The notes beneath the pieces were generated by a model that did no database searches, was not told the DNA's origin, and worked only from the letters and a program-made list of their open reading frames with translations. From Candidatus Eisenbacteria bacterium (GTDB lineage: Bacteria > Eisenbacteria > RBG-16-71-46 > SZUA-252), in NCBI GenBank assembly GCA_005893275.1, contig VBOW01000029.1:1-46673 (forward strand): a DNA stretch of 46,673 nt. Reading direction: 5' to 3'. A program made the translations under genes and the position numbers. Each line of letters opens with the position of its first letter. Positions within the stretch are counted from its first letter, which is position 1. Shown here in pieces: positions 9,306 through 18,203 of the stretch.

Positions 9306-9979
9306 AGGGAATCGACGTCTACGTCGAAGAGGCGCCCCAGAACCGGGGTGTATCGATTCTGCGCGTCTCCGGCTACGTGGACACCACGACGAGCCCCGAC
9401 CTCGAGCGGCGTCTCCAAGCGTTGCTCCGCGAGAAGCGCTTCCACGTGGTGGTGGATCTCGCGAAGGTGGAGTACATCTCGAGCGCCGGGTGGGGAATCT
9501 TCATCAGCGAAATTCGTGAAATCCGCGAGCACGGAGGGGACCTGAAACTCGCCGGGATGGCCCCCGATGTCCGGGAGGTCTTCGACCTTCTCGAGTTCGA
9601 GAATATCTTGCAATCCTACAGCGACACCGATCTCGCGGTCGCCTCCTTCGGGCCGATCGTGCCGGCGAATCTCTCCATGTCGCCGAACGCCGCGGGGACG
9701 GCCGCGCCCCGCCAGCCGGGCGAAGCACATGCCCCGCAGCGCAGCGAGACGGTGCTTTCCGATGACGACCTCGTGCGCGAGATCGTGCGCCAGCACCCCG
9801 ATTATGGCCTCATGAGGATCCAGAAGGAGCTGAGGAGACCGGAGCGGGGCGGACGCGAGCTGAACCCCGTCCAGCTCTACGTGCTCCTGCGCAAGCTCGA
9901 GCTGGACACGCGCGAGCGGCGCGAAGCGCTTGCCAAGAGAGACGCCCCGGCGACCAGCTCGAGCCCGACGAGGCGCTGA
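9302..9979 (+). CDS. STAS anti-sigma factor antagonist with transposase-like winged-helix tail
   Basis: 225 residues; ATG 9302 overlaps the previous stop and has a strong AAGGAGGGGG site upstream. Residues ~3-115 are an RsbV/SpoIIAA-type STAS domain: 'LRVSGYVDTTTSPDLERRL', 'VVVDLAKVEYISSAGWG' and 'LKLAGMAPDVREVFDLL'. Ser60/Ser61 in 'YISSAGWG' sit where the regulatory phosphoserine is found in this family. After a Pro/Ala-rich linker (~120-150), residues ~153-214 form a second domain ('HPDYGLMRIQKELRR', 'LNPVQLYVLLRKLELDTRER') that aligns without gaps to the last domain of the preceding protein at about 30% identity. It is likely the phosphorylation target of the upstream kinase/phosphatase. 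No sigma factor gene is in the window, so the downstream target is unknown. Confidence 0.88.
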   Translation: MKGIDVYVEEAPQNRGVSILRVSGYVDTTTSPDLERRLQALLREKRFHVVVDLAKVEYISSAGWGIFISEIREIREHGGDLKLAGMAPDVREVFDLLEFENILQSYSDTDLAVASFGPIVPANLSMSPNAAGTAAPRQPGEAHAPQRSETVLSDDDLVREIVRQHPDYGLMRIQKELRRPERGGRELNPVQLYVLLRKLELDTRERREALAKRDAPATSSSPTRR

Positions 9980-9997
9980 CACCGGAGACACATTCGG

Positions 9998-10034
9998 CCC
10001 CCGTTTCCTTCGAGACGCGGGGGTCTTTCTTTTT
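9998..10034 (+). terminator. Rho-independent terminator of the surface-protein/partner-switch operon
   Basis: CCCCC at 9998-10002 pairs with GGGGG at 10019-10023; GTTTC and GAGAC extend the stem with a G-T pair and a small GC bulge around a CTTC loop. It is followed by TCTTTCTTTTT (10024-10034). It sits 19 bases after the STAS gene stop and closes the coupled gene string. Confidence 0.8.
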
Positions 10035-10175
10035 CCGGCTTGACCGGAGACCCTCCACCCCCTATCTTCAGCTCACGGCCACCTCCTACGAAGCCGCTCT
10101 CCCCGTGACTCGACCCCGCCCTCACAACGTAAGACCCGTACCCGTCGGGATCCTGATTTTCTCGAGACCGGACCG

Positions 10176-12338
10176 TTGAATTTCTCGCTCTCGTCATCTC
10201 CCAACGTCATCGCGCTCGCGCTCCTCGCGGGAGCCCTGGCGCTCGGGCTCTCGCTCTATCTCACGCGGTACCCGGCCCTCTCACCGCGCCGCCGCGCGAT
10301 TCTCGTCGCCGTCCGCACCATCACGCTCCTGGCGCTGCTCTTCGCCTCGCTCGCGCCGGTCGTGCGCTACTCGAGCGCGTCGCGCGAGCGGAACCGGATG
10401 CTGATCCTGGTCGACCACTCGGGAAGCATGGAGGTTCGGGATGGCGACGCGGCGGGACGAACCCGCCGCCAAGCGGCGGACAGCGCGGCGGCCGCGATCG
10501 CCGGAGAGCTCTCGGGCCGGTACGACGTGCGGCTGGCACCCTTCGACGCCTCGTTGGGGCCGATCGCAAGGCCGTCGTCGTGGAACGCCGCGTCCCAAAC
10601 GCGCGGCGCGGGGGAGACCGCGCTCGGCGACGCGATTCGCGAGGCGCTCGACCGCGTCGACCCGGACTCGCTCGCGGCGGTTCTCGTCCTGAGCGACGGC
10701 GCGGTGAACCGCGGAGAGGATCCCGAGCGCGCGCTGGGATCGATCGTCCCCGCCTTCGCGCTCGTCACCGGCTCCGCGGGCGATCCCCCCACGACCGGCA
10801 TCGGCGGGATCGACGCGCCGAGCGAGGTCGTCCTCGGTCGGCCCGCGATGCTCACGGTGACCATTCGGAACGGAGCGCGCCCCGCGACGCGCGGAGTGGC
10901 GCGGCTGAGCGAGGGGGCGCGCGAGCTGGGCCGGGCCTCCTTCGCGCTGGAGCGAACAGGCTCCGTGAGCCGGGTCACGATTCCCTTCACGCTCGGAGAA
11001 CGCGGAAAGCATTTCCTCGCGGTGAAGCTCGACAGCTTGCCCGGCGATCGAATCACCCAGAACAAACGCCGCCTGGTCGCGGTCACCGCCCGCCCCGCAA
11101 GACGCTTGGTGCCGCTTGTGGCGACATCCTGGGACTGGGATCTCCGCTCCCTCGCGCGCGGGGTGGAGGGGGACACGTCCTGGGCGATCCAACGGCTCAT
11201 GCCGTCGGGAGCGGCGGGCGTCGTGGCTCCGGGAGGCGCGCCGCAGAGTCTCGCCCAGGCGCTGCTCGACGCCGACGTCGCGGTCGTTCGGTACGACTCG
11301 CGCACGCTCAATCCGGAGCGGAGCGCCGAGGTTCTCAATTTTCTCCATCGCGGTGGCGGCGTGCTCTTCTGGACGGATCCCGTGAATCCGCCTCCCGCCG
11401 CGGGGCCCTTGACGAGCGCCCTCGGGCTCGAGTGGCGCGACCTCGGCAGAGCGACCGGGCCCAGCGCGGGCGTGGACCTGTCTCCTGCCGGCAGAGCGCA
11501 CGAGGTCTCGCTCTTGGGCGGGGACGCCGCCACCGCGATCACCACCTGGCGCTCGCTCCCGCCGATTCAGGTTCCGGTCCTCTTGAGCCTGAAGGGGAAC
11601 GCGCTCGTCCCGCTCCTCGAGGCGCGGTACGGGACGGAGACGACGCCGCTTCTCCTCGCCGGACGGGTCGGAGCGGGTCGCGTCGCGGTATTGAACGCGA
11701 CAGGGGTCTATCGATGGGGCCTGACCGCTTCCGGCTTGGCGGGCGGGGCGGGCATCGAGCCCTCGTTCTTCGGTGGGATCAACGCTTGGCTCTCGCAGAG
11801 CGCCGACGACCGGCCGGTGCGGCTCTCCGCTCCCGACCTCACGCCCGCGGAGCGCGCGGTTCCCGTGAGGCTCGCGCTCTCGAACGCCGCCTTTGCGACC
11901 GGGGCGCGGGCGACCGTACGGGCGCGGCGAAGCGCCGGCGCCCTCGCGGGCGAGGTCCTGCTCGGCGCTTCCTCGCAGGGGGATTTCGCCGGCTCGATCG
12001 CGCTTCCGGAGGGGATCTATTCGCTCCTCGGGCGGGTGGAGCGTGGGGGGCGGCTCCTGGGCACGGACAGCGTGCGGGTCGCGGTCGGGGAGCAAGGAGT
12101 CGAGTTCGAATCGCTCGGCGCCGAGCCTTCCGTGCTCGAGCGGCTTGCCTCGCGCTCGGGCGGGGTCTCGGCACCCCTCGCCAGCCCGGAACCGGTCCTC
12201 GCCAGGTTGCGCTCGCCCGACATCGCCAAGGCCCGCATCATCGAGCTGGACCTGTTCCACAACGTGGCGCTATTCCTCCTGCTCGTCCTCGGCGCCTCCG
12301 CCGAGTGGATCTTGCGAAAGAGGTTTCACCTGCTCTAG
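10176..12338 (+). CDS. Membrane-anchored VWA-domain protein (BatA-like)
   Basis: 720 residues. The chosen start is TTG 10176, because the first membrane helix begins about ten residues later and no ATG lies nearby in frame; no good ribosome-binding site is visible, so the start is uncertain. TM helices are at ~11-29 and ~41-62. A von Willebrand factor A domain follows, with the MIDAS motif 'DHSGS' at 80-84, 'GAGETALGDAI' and 'VLSDGAVN'. The middle region looks like the Ig-like plus class I glutamine-amidotransferase-like (non-catalytic) region of large Bat-type VWA proteins ('LLDADVAVVRYDSRTLN', 'FLHRGGGVLFW'). A last TM helix (~695-713) ends in a short basic tail. Such proteins are thought to act in envelope assembly with MoxR ATPases, but no MoxR gene is present here. 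Confidence 0.75.
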   Translation: MNFSLSSSPNVIALALLAGALALGLSLYLTRYPALSPRRRAILVAVRTITLLALLFASLAPVVRYSSASRERNRMLILVDHSGSMEVRDGDAAGRTRRQAADSAAAAIAGELSGRYDVRLAPFDASLGPIARPSSWNAASQTRGAGETALGDAIREALDRVDPDSLAAVLVLSDGAVNRGEDPERALGSIVPAFALVTGSAGDPPTTGIGGIDAPSEVVLGRPAMLTVTIRNGARPATRGVARLSEGARELGRASFALERTGSVSRVTIPFTLGERGKHFLAVKLDSLPGDRITQNKRRLVAVTARPARRLVPLVATSWDWDLRSLARGVEGDTSWAIQRLMPSGAAGVVAPGGAPQSLAQALLDADVAVVRYDSRTLNPERSAEVLNFLHRGGGVLFWTDPVNPPPAAGPLTSALGLEWRDLGRATGPSAGVDLSPAGRAHEVSLLGGDAATAITTWRSLPPIQVPVLLSLKGNALVPLLEARYGTETTPLLLAGRVGAGRVAVLNATGVYRWGLTASGLAGGAGIEPSFFGGINAWLSQSADDRPVRLSAPDLTPAERAVPVRLALSNAAFATGARATVRARRSAGALAGEVLLGASSQGDFAGSIALPEGIYSLLGRVERGGRLLGTDSVRVAVGEQGVEFESLGAEPSVLERLASRSGGVSAPLASPEPVLARLRSPDIAKARIIELDLFHNVALFLLLVLGASAEWILRKRFHLL

Positions 12339-12453
12339 GGCGGCACCTCCACACCGCCGGTCTCAGACACCTCCCCGAGAACGGAGCACGCGCTCCCGAG
12401 CGCCGCCGATCGTTTCCGACGCCTCCCCCGCCTCCTCATCCAGGGGGAATCCC

Positions 12454-14205
12454 ATGCATCGCAGTCTCGGGCGGAGGCCCGCGGCACATCTTGCTTTGCT
12501 CGTTTTGCTCGCCCTGCCCGCGGCGCACGCGAACGCCGAGCTCCTCCTGAACGAGGTGCTCTACGACCCCGAGGGGGCCGATGAGGGATCGGAGTTCGTG
12601 GAGCTGTGGAATCCGGACACCGTCGCGATTTCCCTGCTCGGGATCGTGGTGGAGTCGGGCGATGGCGCAAGGCCCGGCGTCTGGACCCCGGTCTACGTGG
12701 GCGCCGGAGGTGATTCGGTCCAGCCCCGGCGCGCCTTCTTGATCGCGGGGACCTCCCTTCTCGCGCCCCTCCAGAACGGTCCCGACGCGCTTCGGCTGAG
12801 CCGCGACGGGGTGGTGCTCGACCTCTTGGGCTACGGGGCGCTCACGGCCCGCGAGCTATTCGAGGGCGCGCCTGCCGCCGACGCCGCATCCGGGCAAAGT
12901 CTCGCCCGCGCCGAGGACGGGGTGGACACCCGGTGGAACGCGGCCGACTGGGCGCCCGAGCCGAGCCCCACTCCGGGGAGGGCCAACCATCCCGACGCGC
13001 GGCTCTCCATCGTGCGCGGAAGCGCCCGGCTCGTGCCGGACGTGCCCTGGCCGGGTGAGGTCGCCTTTCTCCGGGCGACCGTGAAGAATCTTGGACGCCG
13101 GGAGGTCGCGGCGACCCGATGGCGCGCCGAGGTCGCGATGCGCGCCGGGGACGGTCCGGGAAGCGAATGGTCCGCCGCGCCGGTGGCGATCGGGCCGGGC
13201 GCGACCCTGGCTCCGGGAGAGAGCGCGGGCGTGCAATGCACCCTCTTCCCGCCGGGGCCGGGTCCATTCGGTCTGCGGCTCATCCTGCGCGATCTGGGCG
13301 AACCCCCGGGGGCGAGCGGGTCCGGCCTCGCCGATACCGTGACGCTCTTGTCGCGCTCCACCGCCGGCCCGCTCGTCGTGAACGAGATCGCGTTTCGGGA
13401 CCGGGGCGCAGGGGAATGGATCGAGCTGATCGCGCGGGACGATCTCGCGGATGTGGGCCTCTTCGCTCTCTCCGACGCGGGCGGCCACGCGTATCCGATC
13501 GATCGGGGGGCGGCGCCGCGGGCGGCCAGCGCGGGGGAGATCTTCGTGGTCGCGCAATCGCCCGGGCTGGTGCGCGGGGCCTTCTCGCTGCCCGACAGCG
13601 CGGTTCTCGGATGCCTCGGCGGCTGGGGGGCGCTCAACGACACCGATGGGGAAGACGGTTTCGCCGATCGGGTGCGCGTCATCGACCCGCGTGGCGCGCC
13701 CTCGGATGTCGTTCCCTATCGGGCGGGATACACCGCGCGCGATGGATCGCTCGAGCGCCTCGGAGCGACCCTCCCCAGCGCCGCGCCGAGCTCTTGGGCG
13801 GAATCGATCGACCCTCGGGCCGGGACCCCCGGACGGCCGAACTCGATCCAGGCTCCCGGGAAGAGCCCGGGAGGCCGCGGCGGGCTCCTCTACGCGAGCG
13901 CGCGGGTGGTGCGGCGGGTACCGGGGTCGCCCGTGGCGCCGGTCGCGCTGCGATTCAGCGAGGAGGCGCGCGGGAGCCGGATCCGCGTCTTCGTCCACGA
14001 CCTCCTCGGCCGCGCGCGGCGGCTCCTCGTCGACGGGCAGCGGGTCCTGGGGGAAGGCGCGTTTTTCTGGGACGGCCGCGACGACCAGGGTGCTCCCGTG
14101 CCGGCCGGGATCTACGTCGTGCGCGCCGAAACGATTCCCGACGACGGCGAGCCCGCGAGGAGCGGCGCCCTCGCGCTCGCCGTGGTGGACGGGCGGACGC
14201 GATGA
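12454..14205 (+). CDS. Secreted lamin-tail-domain protein with FlgD-like C-terminus
   Basis: 583 residues from ATG 12454, preceded by CAGGGGGA at good spacing. A signal peptide (residues 1-28, 'ALLVLLALPAAHANA') precedes a first lamin-tail-like domain ('LLLNEVLYDPEGADEGSEF', 'VELWNPD'). An Ig-like spacer follows, then a second lamin-tail-like unit ('VVNEIAFRDRGAGEWIELI'). The last ~90 residues are a FlgD-type beta-sandwich ('IRVFVHDLLGRARRLLVDG', 'FFWDGRDDQGAPVPAGIYVV'). It is likely a surface protein. The stop overlaps the next start (ATGA at 14202), so the following barrel-like protein is coupled to it. No enzymatic motif was found. Confidence 0.8.
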   Translation: MHRSLGRRPAAHLALLVLLALPAAHANAELLLNEVLYDPEGADEGSEFVELWNPDTVAISLLGIVVESGDGARPGVWTPVYVGAGGDSVQPRRAFLIAGTSLLAPLQNGPDALRLSRDGVVLDLLGYGALTARELFEGAPAADAASGQSLARAEDGVDTRWNAADWAPEPSPTPGRANHPDARLSIVRGSARLVPDVPWPGEVAFLRATVKNLGRREVAATRWRAEVAMRAGDGPGSEWSAAPVAIGPGATLAPGESAGVQCTLFPPGPGPFGLRLILRDLGEPPGASGSGLADTVTLLSRSTAGPLVVNEIAFRDRGAGEWIELIARDDLADVGLFALSDAGGHAYPIDRGAAPRAASAGEIFVVAQSPGLVRGAFSLPDSAVLGCLGGWGALNDTDGEDGFADRVRVIDPRGAPSDVVPYRAGYTARDGSLERLGATLPSAAPSSWAESIDPRAGTPGRPNSIQAPGKSPGGRGGLLYASARVVRRVPGSPVAPVALRFSEEARGSRIRVFVHDLLGRARRLLVDGQRVLGEGAFFWDGRDDQGAPVPAGIYVVRAETIPDDGEPARSGALALAVVDGRTR

Positions 14206-15026
14206 GGCCCGTCGCGATTCTCCTTCTCTGGATCATGGCCGTGCCGGCCCCCGCCCGGGCGGCGTTCGAGCTCCGGGACGCGAGCCCGGAAGCACTGGGG
14301 GCCGCATCCACCGACGGCGCATGGCTCCCGTTCGCCGGGGAGTGGCGTGCCGGCGGCGGAGACTCCGCGTCGGCAGCGCCGCCTCGTTTCACTTGGCGCG
14401 CCGGGGCATGCCGCGCCTCGCTCTTTGGAGCCGACGCGCTCTTGCTGAATCAGCTCGACCTCTCCCTGCAGGGGAACACCCATGCGATCCGGCTCGATTA
14501 CGTTGCGCTCTCCGGCCCGGGGACACGGGAGTCGTCGATCGGCCTTGAGATCAGGGAGACCGCCGTGCGTCCAATCTCTCTGGCGCTGCGCGCGGAACGG
14601 CTCGATTTTCTCCCCGACGACGCGGAAACCTGGGGCGGCTGGGCCCTCGGCGGATGCGCGCGGGGCGCGCTGGGCGGCGGGATCGAAGCGTGGGTCGGCG
14701 GGGCCCGGCTTCTGAGAACCCGGGCGCTCGAGCGCGCGGCCGTTCCCGCCGCGTTGGAGCTGGGCGCCTCGCTTCGCGCGGGATCGGCCGCCATCGCGAT
14801 CCTGGATCGCTGGCAACCGGACGCGACCCACGCCCCGCGCATGGCGCTCGAGATTCCGCTTGCGGACGCCCTGCGCGTGAGCTTGGGACGCGGCACGGGG
14901 CCCGGCCGGATCGGCGTCGCCTTCAATCTCAGATTGGGGAGTCTCGAAGCGTCCTGGGGAAGGCTCGACTACTCCTTCGGAGGAACGATCACGGGAATGC
15001 GTCTCGGACTCGCGCGCGAGAAAAAT
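14202..15026 (+). CDS. Small exported beta-barrel-like protein with no in-frame stop before the terminator hairpin
   Basis: ATG 14202 overlaps the upstream stop. A signal peptide (1-20, 'ILLLWIMAVPAPARAAF') is followed by alternating short beta-strand-like stretches such as 'AIRLDYVALSG', 'IGLEIRETAVRPISLALRAE' and 'GRLDYSFGGTITGMRLGLA', consistent with a small outer-membrane barrel or PorV-like protein. No stop codon is met in frame: the frame runs through the hairpin at 15027-15055 and antisense to the next gene for another 4.6 kb. The end given here is the last codon before the hairpin, not a real stop. One base fewer in the A5 run at 15021-15025 would give a stop at TGA 15040-15042, inside the hairpin loop. 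A sequencing or assembly error or a true frameshift is likely. Confidence 0.6.
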
Positions 15027-15055
15027 GGACGGCCCGCGGTGAATGCGGGCCGTCC
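15018..15055 (-). terminator. Terminator of the convergent secreted-protein gene
   Basis: A perfect 11-bp stem GGACGGCCCGC (15027-15037) / GCGGGCCGTCC (15045-15055) with a 7-base loop. On the minus strand it is followed by ATTTTTCTC, a T-tract, and lies 35 bases past the stop of the minus-strand gene ending at 15090. On the plus strand the downstream bases are not T-rich, so it is mainly a minus-strand terminator, though the hairpin may also affect the plus gene that runs into it. Confidence 0.8.
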
Positions 15056-15089
15056 CCAGTCTTCGAAATTCCGCCGCCTAAGGCGCGGG

Positions 15090-17936
15090 CTAGCGCAGGA
15101 GGATCAGCTTCTTCGAGGCCCGGAACCCGTTCGATTCGAGCACGTAGAAGTAGGCTCCGCTCGGGAGGGAATGCCCCTGGTCGTCCGTTCCGTTCCAGCG
15201 GGCGATGTGCTCGCCGGAAGGCTCAACGCGACTCACCAAAGTACGGACCAGGGCTCCGGCCACGTTGTAGATGCGAATATCAACCTGACCCGCTCGCGCG
15301 ACCGAGTAGTGGATCGCGGTCTCGGGGTTGAACGGGTTCGGCACGTTCTGCGCCAGGCTGCTCCGGACGGGCGGCGTCTCCCCGCCCGATCCCTCGTCGA
15401 CCCCCGAAGCGATGTAGCAGGGCGCTTCCTTGAAGTAGGTCTGGACGACCGACTTCGCGAGCTGGTACCGCTCCCCGGTCTCCTCGATGAAGTTGAAGCT
15501 GAAGCCCTGGAAGACGACCTTGGCGCTGTCCGTCGGGGAGAACGTGTTGTAATCGGTGGCGTAGCGGGTCGCGGCGGCAAATGTGTTCGGGTACGCGAGC
15601 ATGAGGCCCGACCTGCCCGAGTTGGCGGTCGAGGAAAGGGTGACCAGGTCGAACTGATTGATGATCGGGCAGTCCCCGTTCACGTGCATGAACCGTCCCG
15701 CCGTGGGGCCCCCGTTGACCCCTCTCACGATCGGATGGAGCGTGTCCTGGGGGCTGTTTTCCCAGTTGTTCCGGAGCCAGACCACCCCGCACGTGAATCC
15801 GAGGAAGCTGTTGTAGTTGAGCTCGCCGTTGTTCGCCATGAGCTCGAAGCCCACGTCATCTCCGGTGATCCAGAAGTTGCGGTTTTTCCCGGGTTGCTGG
15901 ATCCAAGACTGGATCACCGCCTGGTCCTGGGGCGTGATGGTGAACGCGGAGAGGTCTCCCGAGTGCCAAATGATCGTGGAGTACTGGAGCAGCTTGCCGA
16001 CGTCGGTGACCGGCCAGTGGTACTGCACGTCCGTCGGGTCGGAGCCCCCGAGGCAGTTTCCGATCCCGCTCGAGGGGCCGTTCACATCCCAGGTGTCGTA
16101 CTTGAACCCGAGCGCGCTCAGGGCGTTTGTCATGTAGACCTGCGGCTCGCGTCCGGAGAAGTGATTCACGAAAAGGATCGAGGCGAGGCTGTCGCTGCAC
16201 CCCATCGGAAGGTTGATCGCGGTCTTCACGGGCAGGATCGAAGCCGAGCGATAGCGCTGGTTCGTGATCGCGTCGCTCGGGAAATAGGCGGTCGTGTTCT
16301 GACTGTCCGTCGCCGCGAAGTAGTACTCGAGGGTCGTGTTCGCCGGGTAGTTCCCGGGCGGGACGTCGGCGAAGAAATGGGTCGGGAGCGCTGGCGCCAC
16401 GCGTTGGAGCGGCACGGAGTTGAACGACCCCCCATTCAGCCTGTAATACATGAAGCCGTTCTTGTACCCGTGCGACGCGCTGACCTGTACGACCGTGGTG
16501 TCGCCGAGGGGCGTATTGAAGTTGTCGTCCCGGAAGAACGCGGTCGTCTGAAACGTGTCGTTGAAAAGGTCGATGTCGCGGACGACGAAGCCGGGAGCGG
16601 CCTGGCCGATGACGCCGATCGCCACGTTGTCGAACAGGGCATACGTATTGGCGGGCGACGAGACGCCGGAGCAAAAGACGTTGGAGTAATCCCTGAGCCC
16701 CAACTCCACCTGGACCGAATCCTTCCCGCCCGCCCCGGGCAACGAGATCGCCTGCCGGATCCAGTCTTTGCTCCCCCCGTAATAAACGAAGAACGTCGGA
16801 TCGATCCAATTTCCCCACTGGGCGTCACCGACGTTCTTCGTGCGGAAATTGGTGTGATAGTAGAAGCACGAATTGAGGGGCAGGTTCCGGTAGACATCGA
16901 AATTGAGAAAGACCGTGCTCGCCCTGTTGGTCTTGACCGGCGGGGTCACGACGAAGTTGTCCAGCCCGGGAACCAGGGACAGGGTGACCTGGTTCCAGTC
17001 GGTCCAGACCTTCGACTGATTCGTAGCGCAGATATCCTCCGTCAGGACGTTCCGCTGGAGGAAGAAGTAGTCCCCCACGCCCGGGAAGGTGGACCGCTGC
17101 CAGCTTCCCATCCCGCTCTCCGCGTCGTCGAAGAAAATGACGTTCGACCCCGCCTTGATGGTGATGTTGTCGATGATCCAGCCATCCCCGTTGTAGAGGC
17201 CGTCCGCCGAGGAATAGCCGATATCGCTCGTGAACGAGAACCGGAACGGGACCGGAAGGGGTATCGAGTCGTCGGGGTTTCCGCGGCGGTACTTCGCGAC
17301 GATGGAGTCGGGGATAGTCACCGTGAACGTGTCGCAAAGGGAGCTATTCGGAACCTTCCCGGTGAAGAAGGCGATCTGCTGCCAGCTGTTGTCGAGGTCG
17401 TTCACCTCGACATAGCCATAGTCGTAACCGGGCTCGGCGTCGAAGTGGTGTCGGAAGCTGAGCTTGACCGGCGTGCCCGGGGGGATGACGTTCGTGGGGA
17501 ATTTGTTCTGGAGGTACTGAATCCAATCGTTGTCGTACCCGGCGCGGTTCGAGTCGTAAATCCAGGAAGAGTCTATGATCCCGCACCACCACGAATGGTT
17601 CTGGCAACCGAGGAACGTGTCGATGTGCCACGCGGTGGGCTTCGCGGAAGCGTCGTAGTGCGTCCACCCCCCCTCGTTACTCGGGCTCGTGCGCGTCTCG
17701 AGGCTGTCGATGAACGCCCAAACGGTGTCCCCGACCGTCGCCGAGCGCATCGATCGTCCCGCGCGCGGTGGGGGCGCACCCACATCGGGTCCCCTCTCGG
17801 GAATCTGGGTCTGCACGATTCCCGGGAGGATCGTCGGGCCGGCCGGCGCGGGCACGTTCGAGGAGGCCCCGGCGCTGCCGAAGGAAAATGCCGGGAGGAG
17901 AAGAGACCAAAGCACCGCGGTAGCACTACGTCGCAT
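15090..17936 (-). CDS. Large secreted protein with T9SS type A-like sorting domain
   Basis: 948 residues. The start is ATG 17936 with AAAGGAG upstream; the frame is open further upstream but without a better start. The signal peptide is ~1-23 ('AVLWSLLLPAFSFGSAGA'). The middle contains repeated jelly-roll-like blocks ('GDGWIIDNITIKAGSNV', 'TYALFDNVAIGVIG') typical of FCB secreted proteins, then an alpha/beta segment ('SILFVNHFSGREP', 'YSTIIWHSGDLSAF', 'NFWITGDDVGFELMAN') that resembles a GATase/DJ-1-like fold. The C-terminus is a canonical FlgD/T9SS domain: 'VPNPFNPETAIHYSV', 'VDIRIYNVAGALVRTLV', 'ARWNGTDDQGHSLPSGAYFY', 'KKLILLR'. No protease motif such as HExxH was found. Base composition is less GC-rich than its neighbours. 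The biological role is unknown. Confidence 0.85.
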   Translation of the reverse strand: MRRSATAVLWSLLLPAFSFGSAGASSNVPAPAGPTILPGIVQTQIPERGPDVGAPPPRAGRSMRSATVGDTVWAFIDSLETRTSPSNEGGWTHYDASAKPTAWHIDTFLGCQNHSWWCGIIDSSWIYDSNRAGYDNDWIQYLQNKFPTNVIPPGTPVKLSFRHHFDAEPGYDYGYVEVNDLDNSWQQIAFFTGKVPNSSLCDTFTVTIPDSIVAKYRRGNPDDSIPLPVPFRFSFTSDIGYSSADGLYNGDGWIIDNITIKAGSNVIFFDDAESGMGSWQRSTFPGVGDYFFLQRNVLTEDICATNQSKVWTDWNQVTLSLVPGLDNFVVTPPVKTNRASTVFLNFDVYRNLPLNSCFYYHTNFRTKNVGDAQWGNWIDPTFFVYYGGSKDWIRQAISLPGAGGKDSVQVELGLRDYSNVFCSGVSSPANTYALFDNVAIGVIGQAAPGFVVRDIDLFNDTFQTTAFFRDDNFNTPLGDTTVVQVSASHGYKNGFMYYRLNGGSFNSVPLQRVAPALPTHFFADVPPGNYPANTTLEYYFAATDSQNTTAYFPSDAITNQRYRSASILPVKTAINLPMGCSDSLASILFVNHFSGREPQVYMTNALSALGFKYDTWDVNGPSSGIGNCLGGSDPTDVQYHWPVTDVGKLLQYSTIIWHSGDLSAFTITPQDQAVIQSWIQQPGKNRNFWITGDDVGFELMANNGELNYNSFLGFTCGVVWLRNNWENSPQDTLHPIVRGVNGGPTAGRFMHVNGDCPIINQFDLVTLSSTANSGRSGLMLAYPNTFAAATRYATDYNTFSPTDSAKVVFQGFSFNFIEETGERYQLAKSVVQTYFKEAPCYIASGVDEGSGGETPPVRSSLAQNVPNPFNPETAIHYSVARAGQVDIRIYNVAGALVRTLVSRVEPSGEHIARWNGTDDQGHSLPSGAYFYVLESNGFRASKKLILLR

Positions 17937-18203
17937 AGGTGCGCTCCTTTTGAATCGATCGAATGGGGGGTGAATTCGAGTCAAAACCCGATCTCGAGGG
18001 CGCTCCTGAGCGGAATACAGGCCGGGCACAGCGGGGCGTCTGCGGACAGACCGGCGCGGGCATGGCATGTCGCCTCGGGGAGACCTCGTGTGCTGGAAAA
18101 TTGCGACATCCGCTCCGCGACTGAGGAAACCACTCGGAAGCGGCGTCGAGTATTATATCCGATCCGCGCGATCGCTTCCACCGAAATCGCGCCCTCTGCT
18201 ATC

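Noticed and set aside
10281-12260. Long minus-strand frame opposite the VWA gene
   Set aside because: Translation is rich in Arg, Glu and Gly without known motifs, as expected for the antisense of GC-rich coding DNA, while the plus strand has clear VWA domains.
12341-12362. Possible terminator after the VWA gene
   Set aside because: GGCGG and CCGCC can pair around a ten-base loop, but no T-tract follows; too weak to list.
18103-18160. Promoter for the barrel-like gene at 18204
   Set aside because: A TATTAT-like box is present near 18152, but no -35 at normal spacing; not enough to call.
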